Shown piece by piece: positions 26,305 to 35,907 of a DNA stretch of 64,000 bases. The DNA is from Sulfurimonas lithotrophica. GTDB lineage: Bacteria > Campylobacterota > Campylobacteria > Campylobacterales > Sulfurimonadaceae. Position 1 is the first letter of the stretch, and every line of letters begins with the position of its first letter. Location: assembly GCF_009258225.1 (NCBI RefSeq), contig NZ_CP043617.1:186001-250000 (forward strand). The letters run 5' to 3'. The notes under the pieces were generated by a model. The model ran no database searches and was not told where the DNA came from. It was given only the letters and a program-made list of their open reading frames with translations. The translations under genes and the position numbers were made by a program.

Positions 26305-26664
26305 ATGCCAAGAGTAAAAACAGGTGTTGTTCGTAGAAGAAGACACAAAAGATTATTAAAACTAGCAAAAGGTTTCTATAGTGGTCGTCGTAAACACTTT
26401 AGAAAAGCTAAAGAACAATTAGAGCGTTCATTAGTATATGCACACAGAGATCGTAAACAAAAGAAACGTGATTTCCGTAAACTATGGATTATCCGTATCA
26501 ATGCAGCGACTCGTTTAAACGGTATGAACTATTCTACATTTATGAATGGTATTAAAAAAGCCGGTATCGAACTAGACCGTAAAATTCTAGCTGATATGGC
26601 TATGAACGATGCAGCAGCATTTAGTGCAGTTGTTGAAGCTTCTAAAAAAGCTCTATCTAAATAG
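26305..26664 (+). CDS. rplT: 50S ribosomal protein L20
   Basis: L20 binds 23S rRNA early in large-subunit assembly and in several bacteria represses its own operon. The N terminus [19 protein letters not shown] and the [13 protein letters not shown] stretch are diagnostic. At 119 residues it is full length. It follows the structured rpmI-rplT gap and ends before a hairpin that could terminate both directions. Confidence 0.96.
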   Translation: MPRVKTGVVRRRRHKRLLKLAKGFYSGRRKHFRKAKEQLERSLVYAHRDRKQKKRDFRKLWIIRINAATRLNGMNYSTFMNGIKKAGIELDRKILADMAMNDAAAFSAVVEASKKALSK

Positions 26665-26687
26665 CAAAAATTAGCTAAATAAAACTT

Positions 26688-28397
26688 CTAAGCCTCTTTT
26701 ATGAGGCTTGATTCCTCAATCTTATTTAAATACAAAACAGAATTTCCTTTAGAAGTATAGTAAATACCAAAAGAATTTTTTCTCGAAACAAATACACCGC
26801 GTCCGTGAAACTTCTGTGAATTTCTAAATATCTTACTTAATATTTGAGTATCAAAACCATTACCTTCATCGGTAATTTTTGTAATAATATAATAAACAGA
26901 ACCGTGTTTTATTTTATCTATCTTTATATCTACATATTTATCAACTTCTTTCTCTTTTTTTTCTAAAGTTTCAAAATATATATCATTTTCCATTAAGTAG
27001 TTTTTATAATTTGCATCTATAGCCAAATTTCCGTGTTCATGGGCATTCATATATAATTCCGTAAAGACCATGCCTGCTTGATACAAGGTCTTTGTATCGG
27101 TGCATAGATTATTCCAAAGTGCTTCGTACCATTCATTGGCTATATCTATATTAGCAAGGGTCGATTTAAACTTTTTATGGGCTATATTTTTTGAGTTTTG
27201 CGTTATTCTATTCATAAATATAAGTGTAACGTCGTCCTCTTGTTTGTCTATTTTTTCCATAAACTTATTTTTCATGTCTTCACGGGTAAACGACTCTATA
27301 AAATCTTGTTCTATAAATTCTGAATACGGTCTATTATTGAATTTTGTTTCATTTTCAACTATACCGTCGGAATACATAATAAATTTCGTTACACCGCTTA
27401 TATCATATTTGTCTATATTAAAAGTTTGGGAGTATTTAGACATGGGAGGGTTATTGGATTTTATTTTAACTAATCCACTGTTTTGCATTAAAAGAGGCGG
27501 CATTGCAAATTTTGAATAATAAAGTTGTTCATCTTTATTGTTTACCAATACATAATCTAGCGATAAAGATTCTTCGTCTAAAAGTATAGGTTTGATATAC
27601 TCCATGGTTTCGCTAATGAGAATACTTAAACTAAAATCATCTAAAAAAAGCATTTTATCAATCAAATGGTTAGCAAAAGATATAAATATCATAGCAGTTA
27701 AAGAAGCTGAGAGACCTTTACCCATGCCGTCAACTACAATGTATAAAATTGTATCTTCATCTATTCTTCTTGCACTATAGGCATCACCACTCATAACATC
27801 AAGGGGATGATACAAAAAATCTATAAGCGTGACATTATGATTGTAATCCGTCATTTGGTAATAAAAATCATTTCTTAAGATATTTAATTCTTTCTCAAAA
27901 GCTAAATCTTCCTGATATGTTTTATATTTATCTTTTTCTTGCAGTTCACGTAATTGTTCATTTTTTTGTCTTTGTAAATATTTATTTGCTACAAAAACTT
28001 TTGCCATTTTTTCGATGGAGAGTAGAAGTTCGTTTTGATTTATAGGTTTTCTTATAAATGCACTTATGTCTAAATTTAGCGCTCTTATAAATACTTCTAA
28101 ATCTTCTATCGCAGATACGAGAATTATCGGGACTTCCGTGTCTTTTTCTCTTATTTTTTCTACCATGTCAAGACCGTTGGATTTTGGCATGGCATAGTCG
28201 GTTATTATCAAATCAACTTCATTATCAAGAAATTTTTGATATCCTTCTTCCCCGTCATTTGCATAAATAATCTTATTAACAAGTTTACTTACAATAGACT
28301 CAAACAAGAGTCTGGTAACTTTAGTATCTTCGACATATAAAATATTTAACGATTTTATATGAGAGTAAATTACCTCATTGTCATTAGGATTACTCAT
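26688..28397 (-). CDS. response regulator-PP2C phosphatase-HATPase hybrid (RsbU/RsbW type)
   Basis: The protein has three modules. Residues 10-125 are a receiver domain with the DD pair at the start, phospho-Asp in IITDYAMPKS and a Lys in IRKPINQ. Residues 190-390 are a SpoIIE-type PP2C phosphatase with SGDAYSARR and VVDGMGKGLSASL. Residues 410-560 are an HATPase anti-sigma-type domain with ELYMNAHEHGNL. Together with the downstream STAS protein this is a partner-switching module that would respond to a phosphorelay. The phosphatase dephosphorylates the STAS partner and the HATPase domain phosphorylates it (known for the families; here inferred). Confidence 0.88.
   Translation of the reverse strand: MSNPNDNEVIYSHIKSLNILYVEDTKVTRLLFESIVSKLVNKIIYANDGEEGYQKFLDNEVDLIITDYAMPKSNGLDMVEKIREKDTEVPIILVSAIEDLEVFIRALNLDISAFIRKPINQNELLLSIEKMAKVFVANKYLQRQKNEQLRELQEKDKYKTYQEDLAFEKELNILRNDFYYQMTDYNHNVTLIDFLYHPLDVMSGDAYSARRIDEDTILYIVVDGMGKGLSASLTAMIFISFANHLIDKMLFLDDFSLSILISETMEYIKPILLDEESLSLDYVLVNNKDEQLYYSKFAMPPLLMQNSGLVKIKSNNPPMSKYSQTFNIDKYDISGVTKFIMYSDGIVENETKFNNRPYSEFIEQDFIESFTREDMKNKFMEKIDKQEDDVTLIFMNRITQNSKNIAHKKFKSTLANIDIANEWYEALWNNLCTDTKTLYQAGMVFTELYMNAHEHGNLAIDANYKNYLMENDIYFETLEKKEKEVDKYVDIKIDKIKHGSVYYIITKITDEGNGFDTQILSKIFRNSQKFHGRGVFVSRKNSFGIYYTSKGNSVLYLNKIEESSLIKEA
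26690..26709. terminator. hairpin between rplT and the response-regulator gene
   Basis: AAGCCTC (26690-26696) pairs with GAGGCTT (26703-26709) around a six-base loop. It lies 25 bases after the rplT stop and within the 3' end of the convergent gene. A T-rich loop but no long T tail is present, so termination activity is probable but not certain. Confidence 0.5.
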
Positions 28398-28406
28398 AAA
28401 ATATCA

Positions 28407-28694
28407 TTATTTTTTTCTTACATTAAATACACTAGACAAATTCAAATCATTTAGTAATGAGATAAGATCATCATTTCCCACAGACATGGTAAGTTTAATC
28501 CCGTCTTTTAATATAAGCTTATTTAAATAACCGATTACAGAAGAGGTAATAGAGATAGAATCTTCTATAATAAGATTAATACTTGAGTTATTGACAACTA
28601 CACTGTCTAATGTAGATTTAATAGTTTGAAAATCACTTACGCTTTTAATATTGCCGGTTATTTTTACTTCTGAACCACTTGTTGAAATATCCAT
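28407..28694 (-). CDS. STAS-domain protein, anti-anti-sigma-factor-like
   Basis: A 95-residue single STAS domain. The segment EDSISITSSVIGYLNKL corresponds to the loop that carries the regulatory serine in SpoIIAA/RsbV proteins. It lies 9 bases before the RsbU/RsbW-type hybrid and after the chemoreceptor gene, all in the same direction. It is probably the partner that is switched by that hybrid. Which output it controls is unknown. Confidence 0.75.
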   Translation of the reverse strand: MDISTSGSEVKITGNIKSVSDFQTIKSTLDSVVVNNSSINLIIEDSISITSSVIGYLNKLILKDGIKLTMSVGNDDLISLLNDLNLSSVFNVRKK

Positions 28695-28724
28695 AATTTT
28701 ATCCTTTTATTTTATTATAGTTAA

Positions 28725-30701
28725 CTAAATTTTAAACTTAGCTAACTCGCCCTTCATTTTATGAGCGTCTTGCGTCAATGTCTCAACAGCCGCTTCTACA
28801 CTAACCCTGTGTTCTGAGTTTTCATGAGAAATCTCTATAACTTCATCCATAGTAGATATCAGTTTTTTAGTTTGAGTAGCTATATACGTACTTTGATGCA
28901 TCACGTCTTTTGATTTGTCGGTTGTCTCTAAGAGGTTTGTTTTTGTCTCTTCCGAAGCATCTATCAACTCTTGCGCCGAGCCTGCAATATTATTCATATT
29001 TTGTGATGTTTCATCCGTTTCGCTCGCAATCTCAACTACACTTTGTGTTATTAGATTTACATTTGCACTTATCTCACTTAGAGATTTTTGAGTACGCTCG
29101 GCAAGTTTTCTAACTTCATCCGCAACTACGGCAAAACCACGACCGTGTTCACCTGCACGTGCAGCTTCAATAGCCGCATTTAAAGCGAGCAGATTTGTTT
29201 GGTCTGCTATATCTGAAATAATCGCTAAAACATCTTTAATATTTTTTGCCTGTTCGGTTAATGATGATACTTTTACGGCAAGTTCTTCTTGTTGATGCGT
29301 ACCTTTATCAATTGATTCTACGACTTCATTTAGTTTTGCTACGAAACCATCAAGAACTTTAAACGTCTTATCTAAATCTTCCGTTACCACAACTGCATCT
29401 TCTTCAACTTGGTCTAGTCTTGTACCGACCTCTGAAACAAGCTCATTTATATCAGATATTTTTGTTTCGGATTCTTTAGAATTTATAGTAAGTTTATCTA
29501 CTACGTCATTTAGTTTGTCACTCTGAGAAAGAGTTGCATCCGAGACATCTTGAGCATTGTGGACACTTCCTTTAAATGCTACTATCATGGTATGAATTGC
29601 TTGAGATATCTGAGATATTTCGTCTTTTCCTTCTACGACAACATTACAAGTTAAATCAAGGTCACTCGATACACATTTGATTTTAGTAAGGCTTTCTTTA
29701 ACGCTTCTGTTTATACCCCTGCTTATTATGATCATAATAATAATAATCGCAGAAGCAAAGATAATATTTCCTATAATTGAAGTAAATGCTTTTGTTTTAG
29801 ATTCAGAAGTGAGTTTTTGTAAAAGTTGTGTATTTTGTCTGGCTATCTCGTCATCAACTTTTTTCAAAAGATTTATTTTTTTGGTAATAGTTTTAAACCA
29901 GTGTACGCTATCAACCTCAAAACCACCTTCGTAAGCTTTTTCTTTAGCTATATTTCTCATATTGTTTACTTCATCAACCACAGGAGAATTCATAGTTGAT
30001 TTATAAAAATCTTTAGATTCATCCGTAGCTATACTTTTATAAGCATCTAAAAAAGCATTTTGTTCGGCAATAAGAGTAATCATTTTCGCAAACATCCCGT
30101 CTGCAAACTTGTCAGCCGCAAAAGTATTACTTAAAACTGCTCTTTCTACCCCTGCGCGCTCTTTAGATTTTAAAAAGTTTGTATAAGCGTTAAGCGATTT
30201 TACAAGTTCGGGAGATTTCGCAAGTTTTGCCGTTAGTGATACTATATTGAGTATTTTAGCATTCATATCGGTATAGTATGCTACTTCATCTTTTACGCTT
30301 ATGCTCAGAGAACTTACCCTGTCTCTTATAGAATCTATTTTTGCCATATCTGATTTAAACGCAGAAATTTCGTTTTGTAATTCATTTGAATACTCTGAAA
30401 AATCCAGAGTATTCATATATGTATTTAACTCTTCGTTTCTTTGAGTTGTTAGTTTTCTTTGTTTTGGAAGAATTTCAACAAATTTTTTCCCCTCAGAACC
30501 TAAAAAACCTGCACTAGCCCCTCTTTCTTTTTGCGTCTCGTGAATCAATAACGATAGTTTTTGAGACAATATGTTTAACTCGCTAACTTGTAGTATGGTA
30601 TTTCGCTCGTCTATAGCTTTTGTTGAACTAAGAGCGATGATTATCAGTGAGAATAAAACGACTATAACCGCGATCAGGTTTAACTTGTACTTAATACTCA
30701 T
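28725..30701 (-). CDS. methyl-accepting chemotaxis protein with nitrate-sensor (NIT)-type domain
   Basis: A 658-residue chemoreceptor. An N-terminal membrane helix (residues 7-28) leads to a periplasmic NIT-like domain, recognised by [19 protein letters not shown], followed by a second membrane helix near 305-325, a HAMP-like region and a C-terminal signalling domain with the hairpin tip [23 protein letters not shown] domains sense nitrate or nitrite, which would suit a nitrate-respiring organism. It may share a message with the STAS and phosphatase genes, so it could feed the same control circuit. Confidence 0.88.
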   Translation of the reverse strand: MSIKYKLNLIAVIVVLFSLIIIALSSTKAIDERNTILQVSELNILSQKLSLLIHETQKERGASAGFLGSEGKKFVEILPKQRKLTTQRNEELNTYMNTLDFSEYSNELQNEISAFKSDMAKIDSIRDRVSSLSISVKDEVAYYTDMNAKILNIVSLTAKLAKSPELVKSLNAYTNFLKSKERAGVERAVLSNTFAADKFADGMFAKMITLIAEQNAFLDAYKSIATDESKDFYKSTMNSPVVDEVNNMRNIAKEKAYEGGFEVDSVHWFKTITKKINLLKKVDDEIARQNTQLLQKLTSESKTKAFTSIIGNIIFASAIIIIMIIISRGINRSVKESLTKIKCVSSDLDLTCNVVVEGKDEISQISQAIHTMIVAFKGSVHNAQDVSDATLSQSDKLNDVVDKLTINSKESETKISDINELVSEVGTRLDQVEEDAVVVTEDLDKTFKVLDGFVAKLNEVVESIDKGTHQQEELAVKVSSLTEQAKNIKDVLAIISDIADQTNLLALNAAIEAARAGEHGRGFAVVADEVRKLAERTQKSLSEISANVNLITQSVVEIASETDETSQNMNNIAGSAQELIDASEETKTNLLETTDKSKDVMHQSTYIATQTKKLISTMDEVIEISHENSEHRVSVEAAVETLTQDAHKMKGELAKFKI

Positions 30702-30790
30702 GTCGGTTCCTTGGATAAATTGTATTTTATGATTGTAATAAATAAGTTATTAATTTAACCAAAAAGGGGAGTTTTTTTATTTGACTTTAG

Positions 30791-31966
30791 TCAATCTATG
30801 CTGTTTTTAGGGCTTTTTTTTAATTTTTGTAACCAATCTTTCATCTTTGCTTCAAAGCCTATACTTTTAAGCTCCACTAAGTTTAGCTTTTTTGAAAGGT
30901 ACTCTTGTTCTACGTATCCGCCAAAATCGTGTGGATAGAGATAACCTTCGTTTCGCTGGGTTATATTTTTTGGAATATCAAGCATCACACCGTTGTTTAT
31001 CATCTGCTGAGCTTTATTTATAGCCATATATGCAGAGTTTGACTTTGGAGATGCACACAGGTATATAACAGCTTGAGCCAAAGGGATCCTAGCTTCCGGA
31101 TAACCTATGTTTTTTACGGTCGTTAGAGTAGATGTACAAAGAGTTAAGGCCTGAGGATTTGCATTTCCTACATCTTCGCTTGCCAGTATTACAAGGCGTC
31201 TTGCTATAAAATCTGCACTCTCGCCACCGTCAATCAAACGTGCAAGGTAGTATATAGCTGCATCGGCATCGCTTCCTCTGATTGATTTTATCATAGCAGA
31301 TGCCAAATCATAATGCACTCCCGCTTCGCTACTTCCGGCACTCAGTGCATTTGGTCTTAGGGATTTTAGGTTTTGAAGTGTTATATGTTTATCAAGGTTA
31401 GATGCAAACTCTAAAAGTTTAAGCATAGCCCTTGCATCTCCGCCGCTACTTGCAACCAGATACTCTTTTGCATCTGCATCTATAGTTAAATCTTTTAAAA
31501 ATCTCTCTAAAAGTTTATTTAACGAATCGTTATTTATGGGATAAAGTTCAAAAAGCATACTTCGTGAACGAATAGCCGAAGTTAAAGAAAAAAACGGATT
31601 CTCGGTTGATGCACCTATTAAAAGTATGGAATTATTTTCCATAACAGGTAGTAGTACCTCTTGTTGGTTTTTTGCCAAGCGATGAACTTCATCTATAAAA
31701 ATAAGTGGTTTTTGAAGTGCGTTTTTATATTGCTCAAATATTTTTCTGAGTTGGTCTATTTTTATGGAGGTAGCGTTAAACTCATAAAACGGCATATCGA
31801 GAGTTTTTGCTATTATGCGGGCGATGGAAGTTTTTCCACAGCCTGCGGGACCAAAGAAAAAACTATGCCCGAGTGCATTTTTTTCACACAGTACTCTTAA
31901 AGGAGCATCAGGCGAACTTAGATGCTCTTGTCCGACTAAGTCATCAAAACTATTTGGACGTAGCAT
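30791..31966 (-). CDS. rarA: replication-associated recombination protein RarA (MgsA)
   Basis: RarA is an AAA+ ATPase that acts at stalled replication forks. Walker A is GPAGCGKTS and Walker B is FIDEVHRL, and the C-terminal region holds the tetramerisation domain with AIYYLARLIDGGE. The frame is open up to 32011, but the preceding MQNFLKKKKKLKKKK is a poly-lysine stretch inside the overlap with the upstream gene; the Met that begins MLRPNSFDDLVGQ is the normal start. It overlaps rluB by 17 bases and is the third gene of the kdsD-rluB-rarA run. Confidence 0.9.
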   Translation of the reverse strand: MLRPNSFDDLVGQEHLSSPDAPLRVLCEKNALGHSFFFGPAGCGKTSIARIIAKTLDMPFYEFNATSIKIDQLRKIFEQYKNALQKPLIFIDEVHRLAKNQQEVLLPVMENNSILLIGASTENPFFSLTSAIRSRSMLFELYPINNDSLNKLLERFLKDLTIDADAKEYLVASSGGDARAMLKLLEFASNLDKHITLQNLKSLRPNALSAGSSEAGVHYDLASAMIKSIRGSDADAAIYYLARLIDGGESADFIARRLVILASEDVGNANPQALTLCTSTLTTVKNIGYPEARIPLAQAVIYLCASPKSNSAYMAINKAQQMINNGVMLDIPKNITQRNEGYLYPHDFGGYVEQEYLSKKLNLVELKSIGFEAKMKDWLQKLKKSPKNSID

Positions 31967-32741
31967 CTTCTTTTTCTTTAGCTTTTTTTTCTTCTTTAAG
32001 AAATTTTGCAAGTGCTGAATATTCGCTTCTTGTTAAAAATCTACTTTTTCCGGTTGGTAGATTGTTTAGCTCGATTTCTGCAAAACTAAGACGTTTTAAG
32101 TCTGTAACTTCTGCCCCAAAATGTGCAAAAAAGCGTCTAAGTTCACGGTTTTTACCCTCGGATATAGCTACTTTTAAGATGGAATAGTTTGGAGTATTCT
32201 TTTGTATCTGATAACCGATGAATGGTTTAAACGTCATGTGAGTTATTTTTGAGTGGCTGTGAGCACCTGCGCTTGCATCTTCAAGCTCCATACCCTCAAG
32301 CATAGCATTTTCCATGTCTTGAGTTATCTCGCCTTTGATTTTTATCTTATAAGTTCTTTGAAGATCTGACTCCATCAAAGCCGTAGCGACTCTTGATGCG
32401 TCCGTTAAAAGAAGCACGCCCTCGCTCGCAAAGTCAAGTCTTCCCACAGGTATGTAGTGTCTGTATTTTTTCTCTAGTGTATCGTAGATGGTTTTGCGAC
32501 CTTTTGGGTCTTTTTTTGTAACCAACTCACCTTTTGCTTTGTTGTAAACAATAACGGTATATTTATCTTTTGGAGCTACTTTTTTACCGCTTATCCAAAC
32601 ATCCGAGCCATGTTCTTCAACTTGTGTAGCAGGATTTGTTTCAACTTCACCGTTAACTTTTACGTAACCCTCTTGTATAGCACGATCGGCTTCACGGCGT
32701 GAGTAACTAGAATGATGTGCAATATATTTATTGAGTCTTAT
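31950..32741 (-). CDS. rluB: 23S rRNA pseudouridine synthase RluB-like, AUA start
   Basis: The enzyme makes pseudouridine in 23S rRNA. An N-terminal S4 RNA-binding domain begins RLNKYIAHHSSYSRREAD, and the synthase core has the catalytic Asp in VGRLDFASEG with GLLLLT-like strand and the GKNRELRR motif. The S4 domain is only complete if translation starts at ATA (32741-32739), which forms an ATAA four-base overlap with the stop of the upstream gene. The alternative ATG at 32525 cuts into the fold. The total is 263 residues, normal for the family. Its tail is lysine-rich. Confidence 0.85.
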   Translation of the reverse strand: MRLNKYIAHHSSYSRREADRAIQEGYVKVNGEVETNPATQVEEHGSDVWISGKKVAPKDKYTVIVYNKAKGELVTKKDPKGRKTIYDTLEKKYRHYIPVGRLDFASEGVLLLTDASRVATALMESDLQRTYKIKIKGEITQDMENAMLEGMELEDASAGAHSHSKITHMTFKPFIGYQIQKNTPNYSILKVAISEGKNRELRRFFAHFGAEVTDLKRLSFAEIELNNLPTGKSRFLTRSEYSALAKFLKEEKKAKEKEDATSK

Positions 32742-33700
32742 GATATACCCTTTTCAACAAGTGCATGTATATGAAGCACGCCTTTGATTTTGTTTTCTTT
32801 ATCTGTTATAACAAGCAGTTGAATCTTTTTTTCTTCTATCAGTACAAGTGCATCGCTTGCCAGAAGTTCAGAATCCGTGCAAGTCATAGGGTTTTGTGTA
32901 GCATATTTCATCACATCGTCTTCAAGTGAAAAATTTTCGCTCATAAGTGCACGACGAATATCGCCGTCACTAAGAAGTGCTAGAAGTTTATTATCTTCAT
33001 CTGCTACAAGTACATTACCTAAACGTCCCTCACTGATTTTTAAAATTGCATCTTTGAGCTTAGTGCTTGGTAAGACAATCGGTAAGTTTTGAGTTACCAT
33101 CAAGTCACTTACCTTTACAAAAAGTTGTTTTCCAAGTGCACCGCCGGGATGAAAAGAAGCAAAATCGCTCTTTTTAAAATCTCTGGCTTTCATAAGACAA
33201 ACTGCAAGTGCATCTCCCAAAGCTAATGTAAGTGTAGTTGAACTTGTAGGTGCTATATTTAGCGGACACGCTTCTTTTTCAACAACTACGTCTATAACCA
33301 TATCGGAGTATTTTCCAAGTGTAGATTGTTTGTTTCTGGTCATACCTATAAGGGGTATGTTAAAACGTTTTATGTGGGGTAGTATTTGGCTAAGTTCTTC
33401 ACTCTCTCCGCTGTATGAGATGGCAATTACTACATCACCCTCGCTAATCATTCCTAAATCGCCGTGAAGTGCTTCGGTCGGATGCAGGAAAAAACTAGGA
33501 GTCCCCGTAGATGCAAAGGTTGCCGCCATCTTTGCACCTATAAGCCCTGACTTGCCGACACCTGTAACAATAAGTTTTCCTTTTGAGTTTAAAATAAGCT
33601 CAACAGCCGCTTCAAAAACATCATCAATTTTTTTTGCCGCTTCTAAAAGTGTATTTGCTTCAATATTTAAAGTTTCTTGTGCTATTTGTTTAAAATTCAT
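32738..33700 (-). CDS. kdsD: arabinose-5-phosphate isomerase KdsD/KpsF
   Basis: The enzyme converts ribulose 5-phosphate to arabinose 5-phosphate, the first step to Kdo for lipopolysaccharide. An N-terminal SIS domain carries VTGVGKSGLIGAKMAATFASTG, shown in part, with the active-site Lys and the HPTEALHGDLGM stretch. Two CBS domains fill the C-terminal 120 residues. The 320-residue length is standard. The TAA stop overlaps the ATA start of rluB. An upstream -10-like TATAAT may overlap the ribosome site region. Confidence 0.92.
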   Translation of the reverse strand: MNFKQIAQETLNIEANTLLEAAKKIDDVFEAAVELILNSKGKLIVTGVGKSGLIGAKMAATFASTGTPSFFLHPTEALHGDLGMISEGDVVIAISYSGESEELSQILPHIKRFNIPLIGMTRNKQSTLGKYSDMVIDVVVEKEACPLNIAPTSSTTLTLALGDALAVCLMKARDFKKSDFASFHPGGALGKQLFVKVSDLMVTQNLPIVLPSTKLKDAILKISEGRLGNVLVADEDNKLLALLSDGDIRRALMSENFSLEDDVMKYATQNPMTCTDSELLASDALVLIEEKKIQLLVITDKENKIKGVLHIHALVEKGIS

Positions 33701-33724
33701 AAAGACATTATATCCTTATTTTGC

Positions 33725-33730
33725 TATAAT
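33725..33730 (+). promoter_or_regulatory. -10 box (TTGCTATAAT type) of the ATPase-nnr gene pair
   Basis: TTGCTATAAT at 33721-33730 is the extended -10 form usual in Campylobacterota, about 25 bases before the ATPase ATG. It lies in the short divergent gap with kdsD. Confidence 0.6.
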
Positions 33731-33755
33731 TTAGGTAAAAAAGAGAGTGGAGATT

Positions 33756-34493
33756 ATGAGAGATAATATTGGAAAATATAACGATGCATTAGGATCTTTG
33801 GAACTAAAAGAACGCCATTTATATTATAACACGCTTATACTGGGCGAACACGGAGCAGGAAAAACCAACTTGGCTTGCAGGATAAGAGATTATGTAATTG
33901 ACAGTGACGTACCTACATTTTATATAGACTTTTCGGATTCAAACGAAGAAGATATAGAGATGAGATATAAAGATAATCATTTTAACTATATTAAGTATGA
34001 AGAAACAGAAGAGTTTGATGAAAAATTACAGGCTTTAATAGACGCTAAAAAACATATCTATATGTCTGCAAATCCATCTTATTTTGACACATCGAAAAGA
34101 CATGTGAAAAGCAGACTTACAAAAACAATTCAAAAACAGGAACTATTAGATAGTTATTACTATTTTTTCCATGATATTGAAAACCTGAGCGGTTTTTATG
34201 TAAAATTCAGTGATTTTTTACTCTATATGTTAAGCTTTTCAAAGTTGGCAAAATACGGACTTACATTTTTGGCACAACCACATAAAATATTTGAAAATGC
34301 GCACCTTAAACTTATGTTTACATATCTGTTTATAGGCAGATGCTCAAATATTGATTATTTTAATACTGCCAGTCTTAAAAATTTGGTTAAAAACAGATTT
34401 TTGTACCAATACAGAACAGAATATCCTACACTTCTTTTTAACGAGATAAAAACACACAGTGTAGATATCAAAGAAAATATTATAGAAGAATAG
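33756..34493 (+). CDS. P-loop ATPase of unknown role
   Basis: The P-loop is LGEHGAGKTNLA near residues 26-37, followed by a FYIDFSDSN Walker-B-like strand. The protein is about 245 residues and lacks membrane segments. It resembles an ATP-binding protein with a HerA/FtsK-like or AAA core, but I see no helper domain that would name it. The ATG at 33756, with GGAG upstream, is preferred over a GTG nine bases earlier. It shares a message with the NAD(P)H-hydrate repair gene one base later. The function is unknown. Confidence 0.65.
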   Translation: MRDNIGKYNDALGSLELKERHLYYNTLILGEHGAGKTNLACRIRDYVIDSDVPTFYIDFSDSNEEDIEMRYKDNHFNYIKYEETEEFDEKLQALIDAKKHIYMSANPSYFDTSKRHVKSRLTKTIQKQELLDSYYYFFHDIENLSGFYVKFSDFLLYMLSFSKLAKYGLTFLAQPHKIFENAHLKLMFTYLFIGRCSNIDYFNTASLKNLVKNRFLYQYRTEYPTLLFNEIKTHSVDIKENIIEE

Positions 34494-34494
34494 T

Positions 34495-35859
34495 ATGCAA
34501 AAACTTTACGATGAAGTCTCGTCTTTAGACAAAAGATGTTATGAAAATTTTGGATTAAGCGAAGATATACTCATGGAACATGCCGCAGACGGTATGGCAG
34601 ACTTCATTAAAAGTAAATTTTCTAAGGGCTCATCGGTACTTATAGTTTGCGGTAGCGGAAATAACGGGGCTGACGGTATAGCACTTGCGAGACTTTTGCA
34701 TCCGGACTACAATGTAAAAATACTGCATCTTAAAAAACCAAAATCCGATATGGCAAAATTGCAAAAAAAACGTCTGGATGCTATAGGTCTAAAAGAATGT
34801 TGCACTATTGAGAGTTGTGATGTTTTAGTAGATGCAATAGTGGGAACAGGATTTAGAGGAGAGTTTAATCCAGAAATATCATCCGTTATTGATGAAATGA
34901 ACAACTCAGATGCATACAAAATAGCTTGTGATGTTCCAAGCGGATATAAATTCTTTGCAGATGCAACATTGACTATGGGTGCATTGAAAAAAGATATGTA
35001 CCTAGATGCACATAAAGAATATGTAGGTGATATAAAAGTTATAGATTTGGGTGTAGGCAGAGATATTTATGAGTGTGAATCTAATTGGAACCTGCTTGAT
35101 TTAGAAGACTTAAATCTTCCAAATAGAAATAAAAAAGATACCCATAAAGGCAGTTACGGACATCTTGCGTGTGTTGTGGGAGAGAAAATAGGTGCCGGTG
35201 TCTTATGTTCCAAATCAGCTCTTCGCTTTGGAGCAGGACTCGTAAGTGTTGTCGGATACAACACTACAAATATTCCACATTCAATTATGAGTAGCGAACT
35301 TTTGCCGAAAACTACATCTGCCATCGCCATAGGAATGGGTCTTGGAGATTCATACTCAGACATGGATTTAAAATCTTTTCTAAATAATGACTACCCGCTT
35401 ATAGCAGATGCAGATATACTGCATATGGATATTTTACAAGAAATTTTAAAAAGAGAAAATGTAGTTTTAACACCACACGCAAAAGAGTTTATATCTGTCT
35501 TAAGATTATGTAAACTTGCAGATATATCTGTAGATGAGTTACAAAAAAACCGTTTTAAATATGTAGAATTATTTTGTAAAACGTATCCAAAAGTAACATT
35601 ACTTTTAAAAGGTGCAAATGTTATTATTGCAAAAGATGATAAGTTCTTTATAAACCCTCACGGTTCTTCAAAACTTGCAAAAGGCGGCAGTGGAGATGTT
35701 TTGAGTGGTCTTATAGGCTCACTTTTAGCTCAAAGATATACACCTTTGGAAGCAACTTTTAATGCATCGCTTGCTCATGTAAGCCTTGCACTAAACTACA
35801 CAGGTTCTGACTTTTCCCTTACACCTGATGATTTAATTTCGCAAATTGGGAAACTGTAA
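34495..35859 (+). CDS. nnr: bifunctional NAD(P)H-hydrate epimerase/dehydratase
   Basis: The enzyme repairs damaged NAD(P)H hydrates. Residues 1-200 are the epimerase (YjeF_N) domain with VCGSGNNGADGIALAR and the catalytic Asp in AIVGTGFRGEF. Residues 220-454 are the ADP/ATP-dependent dehydratase (carbohydrate-kinase fold) with NPHGSSKLAKGGSGDVLSG holding the catalytic Asp. At 454 residues it is slightly short but complete. It begins one base after the ATPase stop. Confidence 0.92.
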   Translation: MQKLYDEVSSLDKRCYENFGLSEDILMEHAADGMADFIKSKFSKGSSVLIVCGSGNNGADGIALARLLHPDYNVKILHLKKPKSDMAKLQKKRLDAIGLKECCTIESCDVLVDAIVGTGFRGEFNPEISSVIDEMNNSDAYKIACDVPSGYKFFADATLTMGALKKDMYLDAHKEYVGDIKVIDLGVGRDIYECESNWNLLDLEDLNLPNRNKKDTHKGSYGHLACVVGEKIGAGVLCSKSALRFGAGLVSVVGYNTTNIPHSIMSSELLPKTTSAIAIGMGLGDSYSDMDLKSFLNNDYPLIADADILHMDILQEILKRENVVLTPHAKEFISVLRLCKLADISVDELQKNRFKYVELFCKTYPKVTLLLKGANVIIAKDDKFFINPHGSSKLAKGGSGDVLSGLIGSLLAQRYTPLEATFNASLAHVSLALNYTGSDFSLTPDDLISQIGKL

Positions 35860-35907
35860 GAAAGCTTATGTTATAAACTTCGCAATAAAAAATATAGGGA
35901 ATATATT

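Noticed and set aside
31967-32011. Lysine-rich extension MQNFLKKKKKLKKKK of rarA
   Set aside because: It is translated from the overlap with the basic tail of rluB; the next Met gives the usual RarA N terminus.
31661-32187. Plus-strand open frames opposite rarA and rluB
   Set aside because: They are shadows of well-supported minus-strand genes and match no family.
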